Shown here: in pieces, positions 1-8,745 of the stretch
Layout of the letters: each line of letters opens with the position of its first letter
Position numbering within the stretch: the stretch's first letter is position 1
Origin: Candidatus Abawacabacteria bacterium
Lineage (GTDB): Bacteria; Patescibacteriota; Gracilibacteria; RBG-16-42-10
Assembly: GCA_016207805.1 (NCBI GenBank)
Contig: JACQZO010000023.1
Location: 1-55,625, forward strand
Direction: 5' to 3'
DNA length: 55,625 bases
Program-made: the position numbers and the translations under genes
The notes under the pieces: generated by a model
Seen by the model: the letters and a program-made list of their open reading frames with translations, nothing else
Databases searched by the model: none
What the model was told of the DNA's origin: nothing

Positions 1-131
1 AAAAGAAACGGGCTGAAGGCAAATCCTACAGGCATGTCATCGTTATTATTATCCGTAAGCTCTGTGAACGTATTTTTTCCCTCATCAAACATGACCGTCT
101 CTATGTCAAACGAACACCTTTGACAATATAG
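1..131 (+). pseudogene. IS110-family transposase, C-terminal end only (cut by window edge)
   Basis: An open frame entering from the left edge (codons from base 3) ends at TAG 129-131. Its 42 residues contain KKRAEGKSYRHV followed by IIIRKLCERIFSLIKHD. This matches the end of the transposase_20 domain of IS110/IS116/IS902 transposases (an 'eGK...a...aRKL..if' pattern). Those enzymes are DEDD-type recombinases that move elements lacking terminal inverted repeats. Only the tail is visible, so I cannot tell whether the element is intact to the left. The call rests on a short motif, and a chance frame cannot be fully excluded. Confidence 0.5.
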
Positions 132-194
132 TTAGTCTTATTCAGTTTTCAGCCTAAGGTAACTTTACGGTGCTCGAAGGATGAGGATTAGTAT

Positions 195-210
195 AAGGGG
201 GATACCCCTT
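195..210. terminator. Perfect hairpin AAGGGG-GATA-CCCCTT
   Basis: A perfect 6-bp inverted repeat with a 4-base loop lies 20 bases beyond the stop of the thioredoxin reductase gene and 64 bases after the transposase tail. There is no real T-run on either side, so it is a weak intrinsic terminator at best. It could also belong to the right end of the IS110 element. Confidence 0.35.
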
Positions 211-229
211 CATTGAGAATTTGTAATTC

Positions 230-1147
230 TTACTGCATGGCCAGCCAACGTTCACAATCCAGTGCGGCCTTACAACCATCTCCAGCGGCTGTGATTGCTT
301 GGCGGTAAGTAAAGTCTTCTACATCTCCAGCAATGAAAATGCCTTCCACATTGGATTTCGTATGGTGTTGAGGTTTGAGGTAGCCGTTTTCAGTCATATC
401 TAATTTTCCTTTCAAAAAAGCTACATTGGGATCATAACCAATAGCGACAAAGACCCCATCAATGGGCATTTCTTTGGTGTCATGAGTGTTCACATCCTCT
501 AGAAGTACTTTTTCTACTCTTTGTTCTCCTAACATTTCTTTAATCACTGTATTCCAAATAATTTTAATCTTAGGCTCATGCATTACTCTATCTTGCATAA
601 TTTTGCTGGCACGAAAGGCATCACGACGATGAACAATCGTAACACTTTCGGTTAATTTGGCTAAGTGATGAGCTTCCTCCATTGCTGTATCACCACCACC
701 CACCACTATCACATGTTTACCCTTATAGAAAAAACCATCACAAGTAGCACAAGTATGATACCCTCTGCCGACAAACTTCATTTCTGCAGGCAAACCAAGA
801 TAACGTGCAGAGGCTCCTGTTGCGATGATTACAGCATCCGCCTCATATTGACCTGCATCAGTGGTTAATTGAAAGGGACGAGTAGTAACATCAATATCAA
901 TTGCTGTTTCGTATAAAAACTTGGCCCCAAAGCGCTCTGCTTGAGCCTGCATATTACTCATTAATTCCGGTCCCATGATTCCTTCAGGAAACCCGGGAAA
1001 GTTTTCTACCATAGTTGTAGTGGTCAATTGTCCTCCGGGTTGAGGACCTGCTAGCACAGTTACAGACAAAGCAGCACGAGCAGCATAGAGAGCGGCAGTC
1101 AGACCAGAAGGTCCAGCGCCAATCACCACCACACGATGTTTTTTCAT
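230..1147 (-). CDS. trxB: Thioredoxin reductase
   Basis: This is a flavoprotein that uses NADPH to reduce thioredoxin in the cytoplasm. The N-terminal FAD-binding motif is GAGPSG, the redox-active pair is CATCDG, and a second nucleotide-binding motif GGGDTAMEE follows. The C-terminal FAD motif includes GIFIAGDVED. The length (305 aa) is normal for low-molecular-weight TrxB. I chose the ATG at 1147 (MKKHRVVVIGAG) because it matches family N-termini. The in-frame ATG at 1168 would sit only about 4 bases from the predicted transcription start. The gene is divergent from the LCP gene. Confidence 0.95.
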   Translation of the reverse strand: MKKHRVVVIGAGPSGLTAALYAARAALSVTVLAGPQPGGQLTTTTMVENFPGFPEGIMGPELMSNMQAQAERFGAKFLYETAIDIDVTTRPFQLTTDAGQYEADAVIIATGASARYLGLPAEMKFVGRGYHTCATCDGFFYKGKHVIVVGGGDTAMEEAHHLAKLTESVTIVHRRDAFRASKIMQDRVMHEPKIKIIWNTVIKEMLGEQRVEKVLLEDVNTHDTKEMPIDGVFVAIGYDPNVAFLKGKLDMTENGYLKPQHHTKSNVEGIFIAGDVEDFTYRQAITAAGDGCKAALDCERWLAMQ

Positions 1148-1178
1148 AACAAAAGTTTTTAAATTCATTGTCTTTCCC

Positions 1179-1207
1179 TTTATACCGGTTTCCTTTTACA
1201 ACGCCAA
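1179..1207 (-). promoter_or_regulatory. Promoter of trxB
   Basis: On the minus strand TTGGCG (1202-1207) and TATAAA (1179-1184) are separated by 17 bases. The predicted transcription start is near 1172, giving a leader of about 25 bases to the ATG at 1147. The purine-rich stretch just before the alternative ATG 1168 lies next to this -10 box and so would be at most partly transcribed. Confidence 0.5.
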
Positions 1208-1245
1208 GAAAATTCTTTATCCTGCTTAGGATCTTCACGACCCGC

Positions 1246-2682
1246 ATGGAATCAAGCAATAGCACATATCAATGGCTTATATTAGGTATTATCGGCTGTA
1301 CAATTGGCATATTGGCATTTGGAGGGATATTTATGGGAAGGACGCTCTATACCCTAGTAGAGGCAGTACAAAACCCACTTACCTTAATTGCAGCGCCGAC
1401 TCCTCCAGTAGAGCATCAAGATGAAAGCGGCTGCACCCATATACTTCTACTTGGTGGCGGAGGTAAAGAATATGATGATGGCTCTGAATTGGTAGATAGT
1501 ATTATGGTAGCCAGCCTCTGTCACAAACCTGATCAACTGATATTCACTTCTATTCCTCGGGACTTAGTAGTACCAATTGAACGTTTTGGTCCGAGAAAAG
1601 TTAATACCCTTTATATTCTTGCCAAGCATCAATTAGGCGAAGAGCATGCTTTTGATCTTATGCTCGAGGGTGCGCAGAAAATTACTGGTTTACCGATTCA
1701 TTATTATGCTTATGTCGATTTCAAAGGATTTGTGAAAATTTTTGATAGTATAGCAGGCCCTGAAGGCTTGCCTGTTAAGGTTGAGCCTGGCTTTGTGGAT
1801 AGAGAGTTTCCCGGTCCTAATTACAGTTATATCACCGTACGGTTTGAAGAAGGGGTACAAAAAATGGACGGAGAAAAAGCTTTACAATACGCACGCTCAC
1901 GTCATGGAGTAGCGATTGGCACAGGCCAAAGTGTCGCCTCTGATTTCGATCGAGCTCGCCGACAACAACAAGTGATAGCAGCCCTAAAAGAACGAATCAA
2001 AGCGATTCTCTTTAATGCCGATATCGGCTCTATGGTGAATACAGTTAATGCGCTACAAGATAGCTATATCAGTAATATGTCTTTTCAAGATATGCTTTCT
2101 TTGGCTAATGTTTGGAAAAAAGTAGACTCAGCCCATACCTATAATGTGGTGCTCAAAGAGGGACCTGGCGAATTACTCTATATTCCCAGCCAGGAAGTAA
2201 GAGATCAACTCTACAATGGGGCCTGGATACTGTTACCAGATGGCAATAGTTTTGAAATTATCCACAAATATTTAGCTCGAGTATTAGTAAGCCCTGATCG
2301 AGCATTGCAGGGAACTGCTGTGGTTGAGATCCTCAATGGAACATCAACCAGAGGACTAGCTGGTCAAATAGCTAACAAATTGATGCATGAAGGCATTACT
2401 ATTTTATCTCAATACGGCATCCGTAATACTTACAACAAAAAGCCTTATGAAAAAACCATTATTATTGACCGTACAGGCGCTAATCAGGACTTGGTAGAAG
2501 AAATCCGTAAGTTGATTGGCAATGCTACCATTGAGCAAGCAACTACAGAACCACTACTTTACTCCAGTGTCGGTGTCACTGTTATTGTCGGAAAAGATGC
2601 TATTGGGGATAATGAAGATAATATTAACACATCGAATATTGATGTGGAGAATTATCAAGTGCTACAGCAAAGACATGAATAA
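1246..2682 (+). CDS. LytR-CpsA-Psr (LCP) family cell-wall glycopolymer ligase with LytR_C domain
   Basis: LCP proteins transfer lipid-linked glycopolymers to peptidoglycan outside the membrane. From the chosen ATG there is one N-terminal membrane helix (WLILGIIGCTIGILAFGGIF). The LCP domain follows, with SELVDSIMVAS, FTSIPRDLVV, KVNTLYILA and the Arg-rich ALQYARSRHG...DFDRARRQQQV that contacts the pyrophosphate lipid. A C-terminal LytR_C domain begins near AVVEILNGTSTRGLA. An earlier in-frame ATG at 1168 overlaps the trxB start region and adds unrelated residues, so I prefer 1246 (478 aa). The last 8 bases overlap the next gene. Confidence 0.88.
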   Translation: MESSNSTYQWLILGIIGCTIGILAFGGIFMGRTLYTLVEAVQNPLTLIAAPTPPVEHQDESGCTHILLLGGGGKEYDDGSELVDSIMVASLCHKPDQLIFTSIPRDLVVPIERFGPRKVNTLYILAKHQLGEEHAFDLMLEGAQKITGLPIHYYAYVDFKGFVKIFDSIAGPEGLPVKVEPGFVDREFPGPNYSYITVRFEEGVQKMDGEKALQYARSRHGVAIGTGQSVASDFDRARRQQQVIAALKERIKAILFNADIGSMVNTVNALQDSYISNMSFQDMLSLANVWKKVDSAHTYNVVLKEGPGELLYIPSQEVRDQLYNGAWILLPDGNSFEIIHKYLARVLVSPDRALQGTAVVEILNGTSTRGLAGQIANKLMHEGITILSQYGIRNTYNKKPYEKTIIIDRTGANQDLVEEIRKLIGNATIEQATTEPLLYSSVGVTVIVGKDAIGDNEDNINTSNIDVENYQVLQQRHE

Positions 2683-3469
2683 AGTTTTTAATGTTTTGCG
2701 TTTGCAATTGGCTGTGACCTTTGCTTATCGAGGCACAATACTTTTTTGGCTACTCATCCACATGATTGGCTTCATTGTAATGTACGCTTTCTGGACAGCG
2801 GTATTTAGCGATCGCGAGAGCTTCAATGGCTTCATGCTTACGAGCATGCTGCAGTATATTTTATTTGCCAATATTATTCGTGAATTTGTTTTAGTAGCTC
2901 CGGAATATGAGATTAATAATGACATTCGTAGTGGCAAACTCTCAAGTTATCTTTTGAGACCATTTTCTTATCCTTTGCATATTATTTTATCCAGTAGTCT
3001 GTGGCATTTGGTGGAGATATTTTTTGCCTTACTACTTTATGGTTTGGTAGGGTACTTAATTTTAGGTAATTCTATTTGGATTTCTGAGCCTCAATTACTT
3101 TTGTATATACTCCCATTGCTTTTCATCGGTCATATTTTTTGTAGTCTATTGTCATTAATTTTAGGCAGCTTGGCATTCTGGCTTACTGAAGCTTCTGCGT
3201 TTTTTTATTATAAAGATATCCTCATACTACTCAGTGCCGGCCTATTCTTCCCCAGAGCAACTACACCATTATGGTTTCAGCAGATCATGGATGTTTTACC
3301 TTTTTACTCTTGTATCGGCCTACCAGCTGAAATATTGGTACACAAATCTACTATCGAGACGCTACTACCAGCATTGGCCCATGTATCGCTTTGGACTCTT
3401 TTACTCCTGATCATTGCTTATCCTGTATGGAAACATGGTATTAAGAAATATGAAGCTGTGGGCAATTGA
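2675..3469 (+). CDS. ABC-2 type exporter permease (COG4587-like)
   Basis: This is an integral membrane protein of 264 aa with about six hydrophobic segments, starting MNKVFNVLRLQLAVTFAYRG. It has the ABC-2 family layout with an N-terminal 'aYR' motif before TM1 and a cytoplasmic stretch SGKLSSYLLRPFSYPLH ('SG.l...LlrPi'). It resembles one of the two permeases of a three-gene exporter; the partner permease is at 5295 and the ATPase at 8746. The ATG at 2675 overlaps the LCP stop, so the two are probably co-transcribed. Longer in-frame extensions would lie inside the LCP gene and are hydrophilic. The substrate is unknown. Confidence 0.8.
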   Translation: MNKVFNVLRLQLAVTFAYRGTILFWLLIHMIGFIVMYAFWTAVFSDRESFNGFMLTSMLQYILFANIIREFVLVAPEYEINNDIRSGKLSSYLLRPFSYPLHIILSSSLWHLVEIFFALLLYGLVGYLILGNSIWISEPQLLLYILPLLFIGHIFCSLLSLILGSLAFWLTEASAFFYYKDILILLSAGLFFPRATTPLWFQQIMDVLPFYSCIGLPAEILVHKSTIETLLPALAHVSLWTLLLLIIAYPVWKHGIKKYEAVGN

Positions 3470-3471
3470 GG

Positions 3472-5253
3472 CTACAACTCTTGTCTGTCCGCAGCTCTAA
3501 CCTCAGAGCCAATTTTCGTACCTACTTCAGATGCAATTTGGGCAAATTCATTAAACACTTCTCCAGGATAGAGTTGGGCAAACAGAGCATGCTCCACTGT
3601 GCGTCGAAATTCATACTCTTTATGAGCAGTAGGACCAGTACCAGAATCACCCATCAGTTTCATTTTCAATGACTTAAACTGAACCTCTACTGGAACCATC
3701 ACCTTTCTTCCTTGAGCATCTTCAATCTCCTTGAAGAACACTACTTTTTCCACTTCAAAGTCATTAGCTTTAACGGGATTATGGCCAGAGACCCCGGTCG
3801 GAGTATCTTTAGTAATTGCCGTATCATCCTCATAAAATTTGTAAACACCCCAAACTTCTTTAAAGTACAACTTTAATTTTCTTACCCTATCTACAAACTG
3901 GTCCCTGCTCAACTCCCTGTCGTCAATCACCACCTCATAAGCAACCAAATCGTGAATCTTTTCAATCTGCCCTTTATTCAACAATTTCAAAACTGTAGAG
4001 TCAGCCCCTTTTGTTCGCTCTTTTAGCATCACTTCTATTCCTTCAGGAAAGAGCAATTCTTCTTCATTGGTTACGGGATTATAGATATACAAGGGCAAGA
4101 GCCTCATTTTCTTCATTCCTTTCAAAATAAAGTTGTCTGCTGTCGCCTCTGTACTCCACTCATCCTGACTAGATACGAATACGCCTCCCAGATCTACACC
4201 TTCTCTTCCCACTGCAGGATCTAAAGTATAATTAACTAAATTATTCATCCTGCGTGCCAACTCTCTTCTTGCTCGAAAAGGCGGATACTGATTAATCTTA
4301 TTGTACAATAGCGCCAGTACGAGTACTTGCTGAGCAAGAAATCGTCTTTGTTTACCTACCGCATAATTGGGCCGTGAATAGAAGAGTGTTTCCGCTAAAT
4401 CAAAAAATCTCTTCTGTGCTAAATCTTCAGGTAGGGGACACATCAGTATTTGTGATTTAGCAGCTGATACCTCTCCTGGTTCAATTGGTACCTTATTAGT
4501 GGTTTTTTTAAGTTGATACCCATGAGCTACTTTGTGAATCATTTCTAAAAACTTTACCGCATCTGATAATCGATCTTGCATGCGTTTGATTAGTATATCA
4601 TCGATTTCACCTGGCTCACGTAATCCCAACTTATCCAATAAAGCTAGTTCTGCTTTATCAAATCTAGACTGAAATGATTTAATTGCTCTATTTAAATATT
4701 GTTTTCTTAATAATGGCTTTTTTAGTTGAGCATCTGACAATCCTGAAACCGCAGTCAAAAAAGCATCTTCGTCTAAGCCAATCAATTCAACTAGATCTTC
4801 TGTGGCAATCACTTTACCTTCGGTCAAAGCTTGAACAATGCCTGGAGTAAATAAAGGCTTATCTCCTCGATCAATACGATGTTTATTCTCATCTAGTGCT
4901 TCTGTGATAATCTCCTTAACGATATCATCATATGCAGTTTGCATTTTTTCTATTGAGATGGCCCCATCAATTACGCGAGCATATTCTGCCCTTAATGCTC
5001 CTCTCAAGTCTGCCTCAGCTTTTTTGATTGTATCTTCATCATCCATCATTGCATCCACTGAAACTGGGTCCATCTTTTCTCCTAGTACTTCCCGTAGGAC
5101 GAGACGTAAACTATCCTGCCACAGATCTTCATTGTCTCTAGCGACAACAAAAGGTACCAAACCAGCGACTCGGGGTATTCGAGGATCAGGACCCTCAGCA
5201 AGACGATCGTAAAGTAAGTATTTAGTTAATCCTGTTGATCCATTAGCTTGCAT
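3472..5253 (-). CDS. Uncharacterised protein with a RelA/SpoT-like nucleotidyltransferase domain at its C-terminus
   Basis: This 593-aa protein has no signal peptide or membrane segment. Residues 1-370 are largely helical and unrecognised. Residues 405-551 follow the order of the (p)ppGpp synthetase fold: KERTKGADSTVLKLL, then IHDLVAYEVV (Asp435 at the Mg position), then VPVEVQFKS (Glu523 in the E-V-Q motif) and AHKEYEFRRT. The HD hydrolase, TGS and ACT domains of Rel/SpoT are absent. The gene runs against its neighbours, between two permeases of one exporter, which suggests insertion. The fold is inferred from motif order, and activity is not implied. Confidence 0.5.
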   Translation of the reverse strand: MQANGSTGLTKYLLYDRLAEGPDPRIPRVAGLVPFVVARDNEDLWQDSLRLVLREVLGEKMDPVSVDAMMDDEDTIKKAEADLRGALRAEYARVIDGAISIEKMQTAYDDIVKEIITEALDENKHRIDRGDKPLFTPGIVQALTEGKVIATEDLVELIGLDEDAFLTAVSGLSDAQLKKPLLRKQYLNRAIKSFQSRFDKAELALLDKLGLREPGEIDDILIKRMQDRLSDAVKFLEMIHKVAHGYQLKKTTNKVPIEPGEVSAAKSQILMCPLPEDLAQKRFFDLAETLFYSRPNYAVGKQRRFLAQQVLVLALLYNKINQYPPFRARRELARRMNNLVNYTLDPAVGREGVDLGGVFVSSQDEWSTEATADNFILKGMKKMRLLPLYIYNPVTNEEELLFPEGIEVMLKERTKGADSTVLKLLNKGQIEKIHDLVAYEVVIDDRELSRDQFVDRVRKLKLYFKEVWGVYKFYEDDTAITKDTPTGVSGHNPVKANDFEVEKVVFFKEIEDAQGRKVMVPVEVQFKSLKMKLMGDSGTGPTAHKEYEFRRTVEHALFAQLYPGEVFNEFAQIASEVGTKIGSEVRAADRQEL

Positions 5254-5294
5254 ATGCCAATATTTTTCAGTAAAAAGATGCTAGTTATTATTGT

Positions 5295-6068
5295 ATGAAT
5301 AGTCTTACAGCCGTCATCAAGCTTAGCTTCACTCGCGATATGATTTATCGAGCTAATTTTTGGAGCTCCGTATTATCACGCTTAGGGTTTTTGCTGGTAA
5401 ACCTCGCGTGGTTTGGCATTATGTATACTTCTTTGCTGCACGTCAAGAATTGGGGATATGCTGAAAGTATGTTTTTTTTGGCTACATTTCAATTAATTGA
5501 AACTATCACTATTGGCTTTTTTGGTAATAGTTTTGCTAATTGGTACCAGCATATTAATTCTGGTTCTTTGGATGTGATACTGAGCAAACCTATTGATCCT
5601 CAATTGGTGCTTTCTTTGCATGCTATCTCATTTCCCCAATTACTTACTATTTTGGCTCCAGCCACTTTTATTCTTTATCTAGCTATCACTTTTCCTATCT
5701 TCACATCACTCTTTAGCATTGCCGGATATATGCTAGGCATTCTTTTAGCGGTTAGCATTTTTTATAATCTTTGGCTAATCATCATGACCTTTCTTTTTTG
5801 GCTAGTAGGCATTAGCTATTGGCATCAACTATTCCGTAGTATCACCAGCTTTCTTCAAGTGCCACCTATTGTTTATGAAGGCTTTCTCAAGTTTCTTTTT
5901 TACTTTATCATTCCTGTATTCGCTGCAGTAATGCTTCCCTTAGCCATTGTATGGGATAATTCCGTTTGGGCACTATGCCTGCTGCTAGCAATGGCGACTC
6001 TAACTACTGTGCTTGCCCGAGCGTTCTTTCACTATGGTTTAAAAGCCTATAATAGCGCTAGCAGCTAA
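5295..6068 (+). CDS. ABC-2 type exporter permease (COG3694-like)
   Basis: This membrane protein of 257 aa has about six hydrophobic helices. The N-terminal FTRDMIYRANFWSSVL before TM1 and the loop NSGSLDVILSKPIDPQ ('sGsLD.~L.kP') are typical of the second permease in COG4586/4587/3694 exporters. It most likely dimerises with the permease at 2675 and is powered by the ATPase at 8746. It is divergent from the RelA/SpoT-like gene with only 41 bases between, so both promoters must lie there. The leader before ATG is TTATTATTGT, without a Shine-Dalgarno sequence. Confidence 0.8.
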   Translation: MNSLTAVIKLSFTRDMIYRANFWSSVLSRLGFLLVNLAWFGIMYTSLLHVKNWGYAESMFFLATFQLIETITIGFFGNSFANWYQHINSGSLDVILSKPIDPQLVLSLHAISFPQLLTILAPATFILYLAITFPIFTSLFSIAGYMLGILLAVSIFYNLWLIIMTFLFWLVGISYWHQLFRSITSFLQVPPIVYEGFLKFLFYFIIPVFAAVMLPLAIVWDNSVWALCLLLAMATLTTVLARAFFHYGLKAYNSASS

Positions 6069-6077
6069 AATTGTGCC

Positions 6078-6087
6078 GTGATATAAT
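6078..6087 (+). promoter_or_regulatory. Extended -10 promoter of the subtilisin gene
   Basis: TG-A-TATAAT (TATAAT at 6082-6087) forms an extended -10 element with no convincing -35. The predicted start near 6094 gives a leader of about 13 bases to ATG 6107. Confidence 0.45.
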
Positions 6088-6106
6088 AAAAAGAATACAA
6101 AAATAA

Positions 6107-8716
6107 ATGCGCTTCCCCCGATTTTTTTTAGTGTTGATCCTCTTGGCCACTGTTGGCCTAGAATTCCTACAAGTCACAACTGATAGTTTTAATGCTAAAG
6201 TGGCTCAAGCCAATCAGGAATTACAGCAAGAACACGCCAATGCTGTACTGCTACTTACCAGTGACCATAAGCAATTAAAACATACTTTACAGACCATCAA
6301 GAAAGATTACCCATTACAGGCAGTTCATTCATTGTCTCCTGATAATGAAGTTTTGGCTGTTACTTTTGACTATGATCAAGATCTCGCTTTCATTATGGCT
6401 TCTTATCAAGATCAAATCACACTTGAACCTGATTATTTAATGCAGGCAGCCGCCATGCCTAGCGATGCACTATTTGCGGAACAATGGTATCTGCAGAATA
6501 CCGGCCAGTCCTATCATTCCTCCAGTACTACTCAATTCCAAGGTACAACTGGCATAGATATCAATTGGACTGCAGCCTTTGAACACAGCTCACTTCGAGG
6601 ACAAGGTGTAACGATAGCTGTTATTGATAGTGGATTGCGTATTGGTCATACTGAGTTGCAATCTAGATTATGGCAAAACACCAGTGAAGCCAGTGATGGT
6701 TTAGACAATGATAGTAATGGACTTATTGACGATATTAATGGCTGGAATTACTTAGACAACAATCACATTTTCACTGATCACTTAGGTCACGGCACCCAAG
6801 CTGCGGGAATCATCGCAGCCAATAATGACACTGTTGGTATTGTGGGAATTGCCCCAACAGCAAGAATTATGCCTCTAAAAGTACTAGACGAAGATGGTAG
6901 GGGAAGGACTTCTAATGTAATCAAAGCCATTAACTATGCCGTTGCCAAAGGCGCCAAGGTAGTCAATATGAGCTTTGGTGGGGCCGGGGCTGATACAGTT
7001 GCTTTAATTAATACCTGTAACAATGCGGTAAATGCTGGAGTGGTACTAGTTGCTTCAGCAGGTAATGCTAATACTGATATTTTGCAAAATCATTTTGCCC
7101 CTGCATCTATTCCCAGCGTTATTGCTGTCGGTAGTATTACTAGTTTAGGCGATAAAGCTTCTTTTTCGAATACTGGTAATGGTTTGTCATTGGTTACCCC
7201 TGGTGTGAGCTTGCTCACCACGCGCTCTCAAGGCAGTGAAGAAAATGCTGCACAGGTACTAGCAGATGGTAGCAATAATTACATTATTAGCAGCGGTACT
7301 AGTTTCTCAAGTCCAATGGTAGCAGCTGCTGTTGCTCTCCTGATAGAACAAAATCCCGCCCTGACACCAGCCCAGATTCGTGCTCGCTTAGAGCAAACGG
7401 CAAGAGATTTGGGCACCACCGGAAAAGATAGTAATTTTGGCTATGGATTGTTGGATGTGCAAAATGCACTAGCGATCACAGCCCCCCCTGTTACCCCAAC
7501 TAATCAGGCACCACAGATTATTAGCAGCACCTGGAGTAGTAATCCGCTAGTAAATGATGGTGAAATCAGCACCGCGCTTTCAGTGGTCGCTACCGATAAT
7601 GAACATGACACATTAACAGTCAGTGCCGATTTCACTGCCTTAGGTAGCACGAATCAAACATTAATCTTGGGTACTAATAACACTTATACTTCAGCAGCTA
7701 TTACTACTAGTAGTAGTGCTGGTGATTATACTATTCCTATTCAAGTATCAGATCCTACCCATACTGCAACTGGTAGTATTGTACTAACGGTAGCAGAAGC
7801 ACCTGCGACAATCACCATTTCTGGACCTACCAGTGAAACTATTTTCAATACTTCAGAAAGCCAATTAACATTAAGCGGTCAGCTGACTGGCAATATTGCC
7901 ACTATTAAAGTTAATGACATTAGTATACCTGGCTTTAGCTTAGGGCAAACCACCTGGAATTCTACTATTACAATAGCAGAGGGCACCACTGTTTATAATG
8001 TAAATGGATTTAATAGTGCTGCTCAATTATTAGCGTCAGATAGTATAGTCATCACTAGAGCAGCTGCACAGACAGCTACCCCGCCGCCTACATCTGAATC
8101 TGAAGAAGAAGACGAAGAGGAAAGCAGTAGCTCAAGACGGCGAGAAAGAAGACGAAATCGAGATCGTGATGACCCTATTGTTGAAGCTCAAACAACCATT
8201 ACCTTTGCCGATGTACCAGCTGATCATTTTGCCTTTCAGCAAATTAGTGATTTAACCCTTAAAGGAAGTATTCACGGTCAAGATAATTTCTATTTTCCTA
8301 ATCGTGTTATCTCAAGAGGTGAATTCCTAAAAGTAGCAATGCATGATGCTGGTCTAGTGAATAGCACTTGTGCCAGCAATCAAGCACATTTTAGTGATAT
8401 TACTAATAATGTATTTAGCCAAGAAATTCACTGTGCTGTATATCAGAGAATAGTCTGGGATGGTAAAGAAAACTTTTTTCCTCATCAACCCATTACTCGT
8501 GAGCAAGCAATTCTATGGCTAGTAGCAATACGCCGAATAGTGCCAGAAACAAATCTAAGCAGCTCCTTTCCCGATGTTCGCGATAATAGAACTATGGCCT
8601 ATATTGAAACTGCCAAGCGCTTACAATGGGTACAGGGTAATAATGGGCTTTTTTACCCTCACAATTCATTAAGTAGAGCTGAAGCTGCTAAAGTTATTGT
8701 TAATTCTCGACATTAA
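6107..8716 (+). CDS. Secreted subtilisin-like serine peptidase (S8) with C-terminal S-layer homology domains
   Basis: This 869-aa precursor begins with a signal peptide (residues about 5-20) and a propeptide-like region to about 115. The S8 domain has the full catalytic set: Asp174 in AVIDSGL, His228 in HLGHGT, Asn320 in SAGN and Ser399 in GTSFSSP. One or two Ig-like beta domains follow (about 465-650). An Asp/Glu-rich then Arg-rich linker (about 665-695) leads to three SLH repeats, beginning FADVPADHFAFQQI, HFSDITNNVF and SFPDVRDNRT. SLH domains bind cell-wall polymers, so the protease is probably displayed on the envelope. It sits between parts of one exporter. Confidence 0.9.
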   Translation: MRFPRFFLVLILLATVGLEFLQVTTDSFNAKVAQANQELQQEHANAVLLLTSDHKQLKHTLQTIKKDYPLQAVHSLSPDNEVLAVTFDYDQDLAFIMASYQDQITLEPDYLMQAAAMPSDALFAEQWYLQNTGQSYHSSSTTQFQGTTGIDINWTAAFEHSSLRGQGVTIAVIDSGLRIGHTELQSRLWQNTSEASDGLDNDSNGLIDDINGWNYLDNNHIFTDHLGHGTQAAGIIAANNDTVGIVGIAPTARIMPLKVLDEDGRGRTSNVIKAINYAVAKGAKVVNMSFGGAGADTVALINTCNNAVNAGVVLVASAGNANTDILQNHFAPASIPSVIAVGSITSLGDKASFSNTGNGLSLVTPGVSLLTTRSQGSEENAAQVLADGSNNYIISSGTSFSSPMVAAAVALLIEQNPALTPAQIRARLEQTARDLGTTGKDSNFGYGLLDVQNALAITAPPVTPTNQAPQIISSTWSSNPLVNDGEISTALSVVATDNEHDTLTVSADFTALGSTNQTLILGTNNTYTSAAITTSSSAGDYTIPIQVSDPTHTATGSIVLTVAEAPATITISGPTSETIFNTSESQLTLSGQLTGNIATIKVNDISIPGFSLGQTTWNSTITIAEGTTVYNVNGFNSAAQLLASDSIVITRAAAQTATPPPTSESEEEDEEESSSSRRRERRRNRDRDDPIVEAQTTITFADVPADHFAFQQISDLTLKGSIHGQDNFYFPNRVISRGEFLKVAMHDAGLVNSTCASNQAHFSDITNNVFSQEIHCAVYQRIVWDGKENFFPHQPITREQAILWLVAIRRIVPETNLSSSFPDVRDNRTMAYIETAKRLQWVQGNNGLFYPHNSLSRAEAAKVIVNSRH

Positions 8717-8745
8717 GCTAGACTGGGTGGGCTTATATTGCATTG

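Noticed and set aside
1168-1245. Upstream start for the LCP gene at 1168
   Set aside because: It overlaps the trxB start and promoter on the other strand and encodes residues unlike LCP N-termini.
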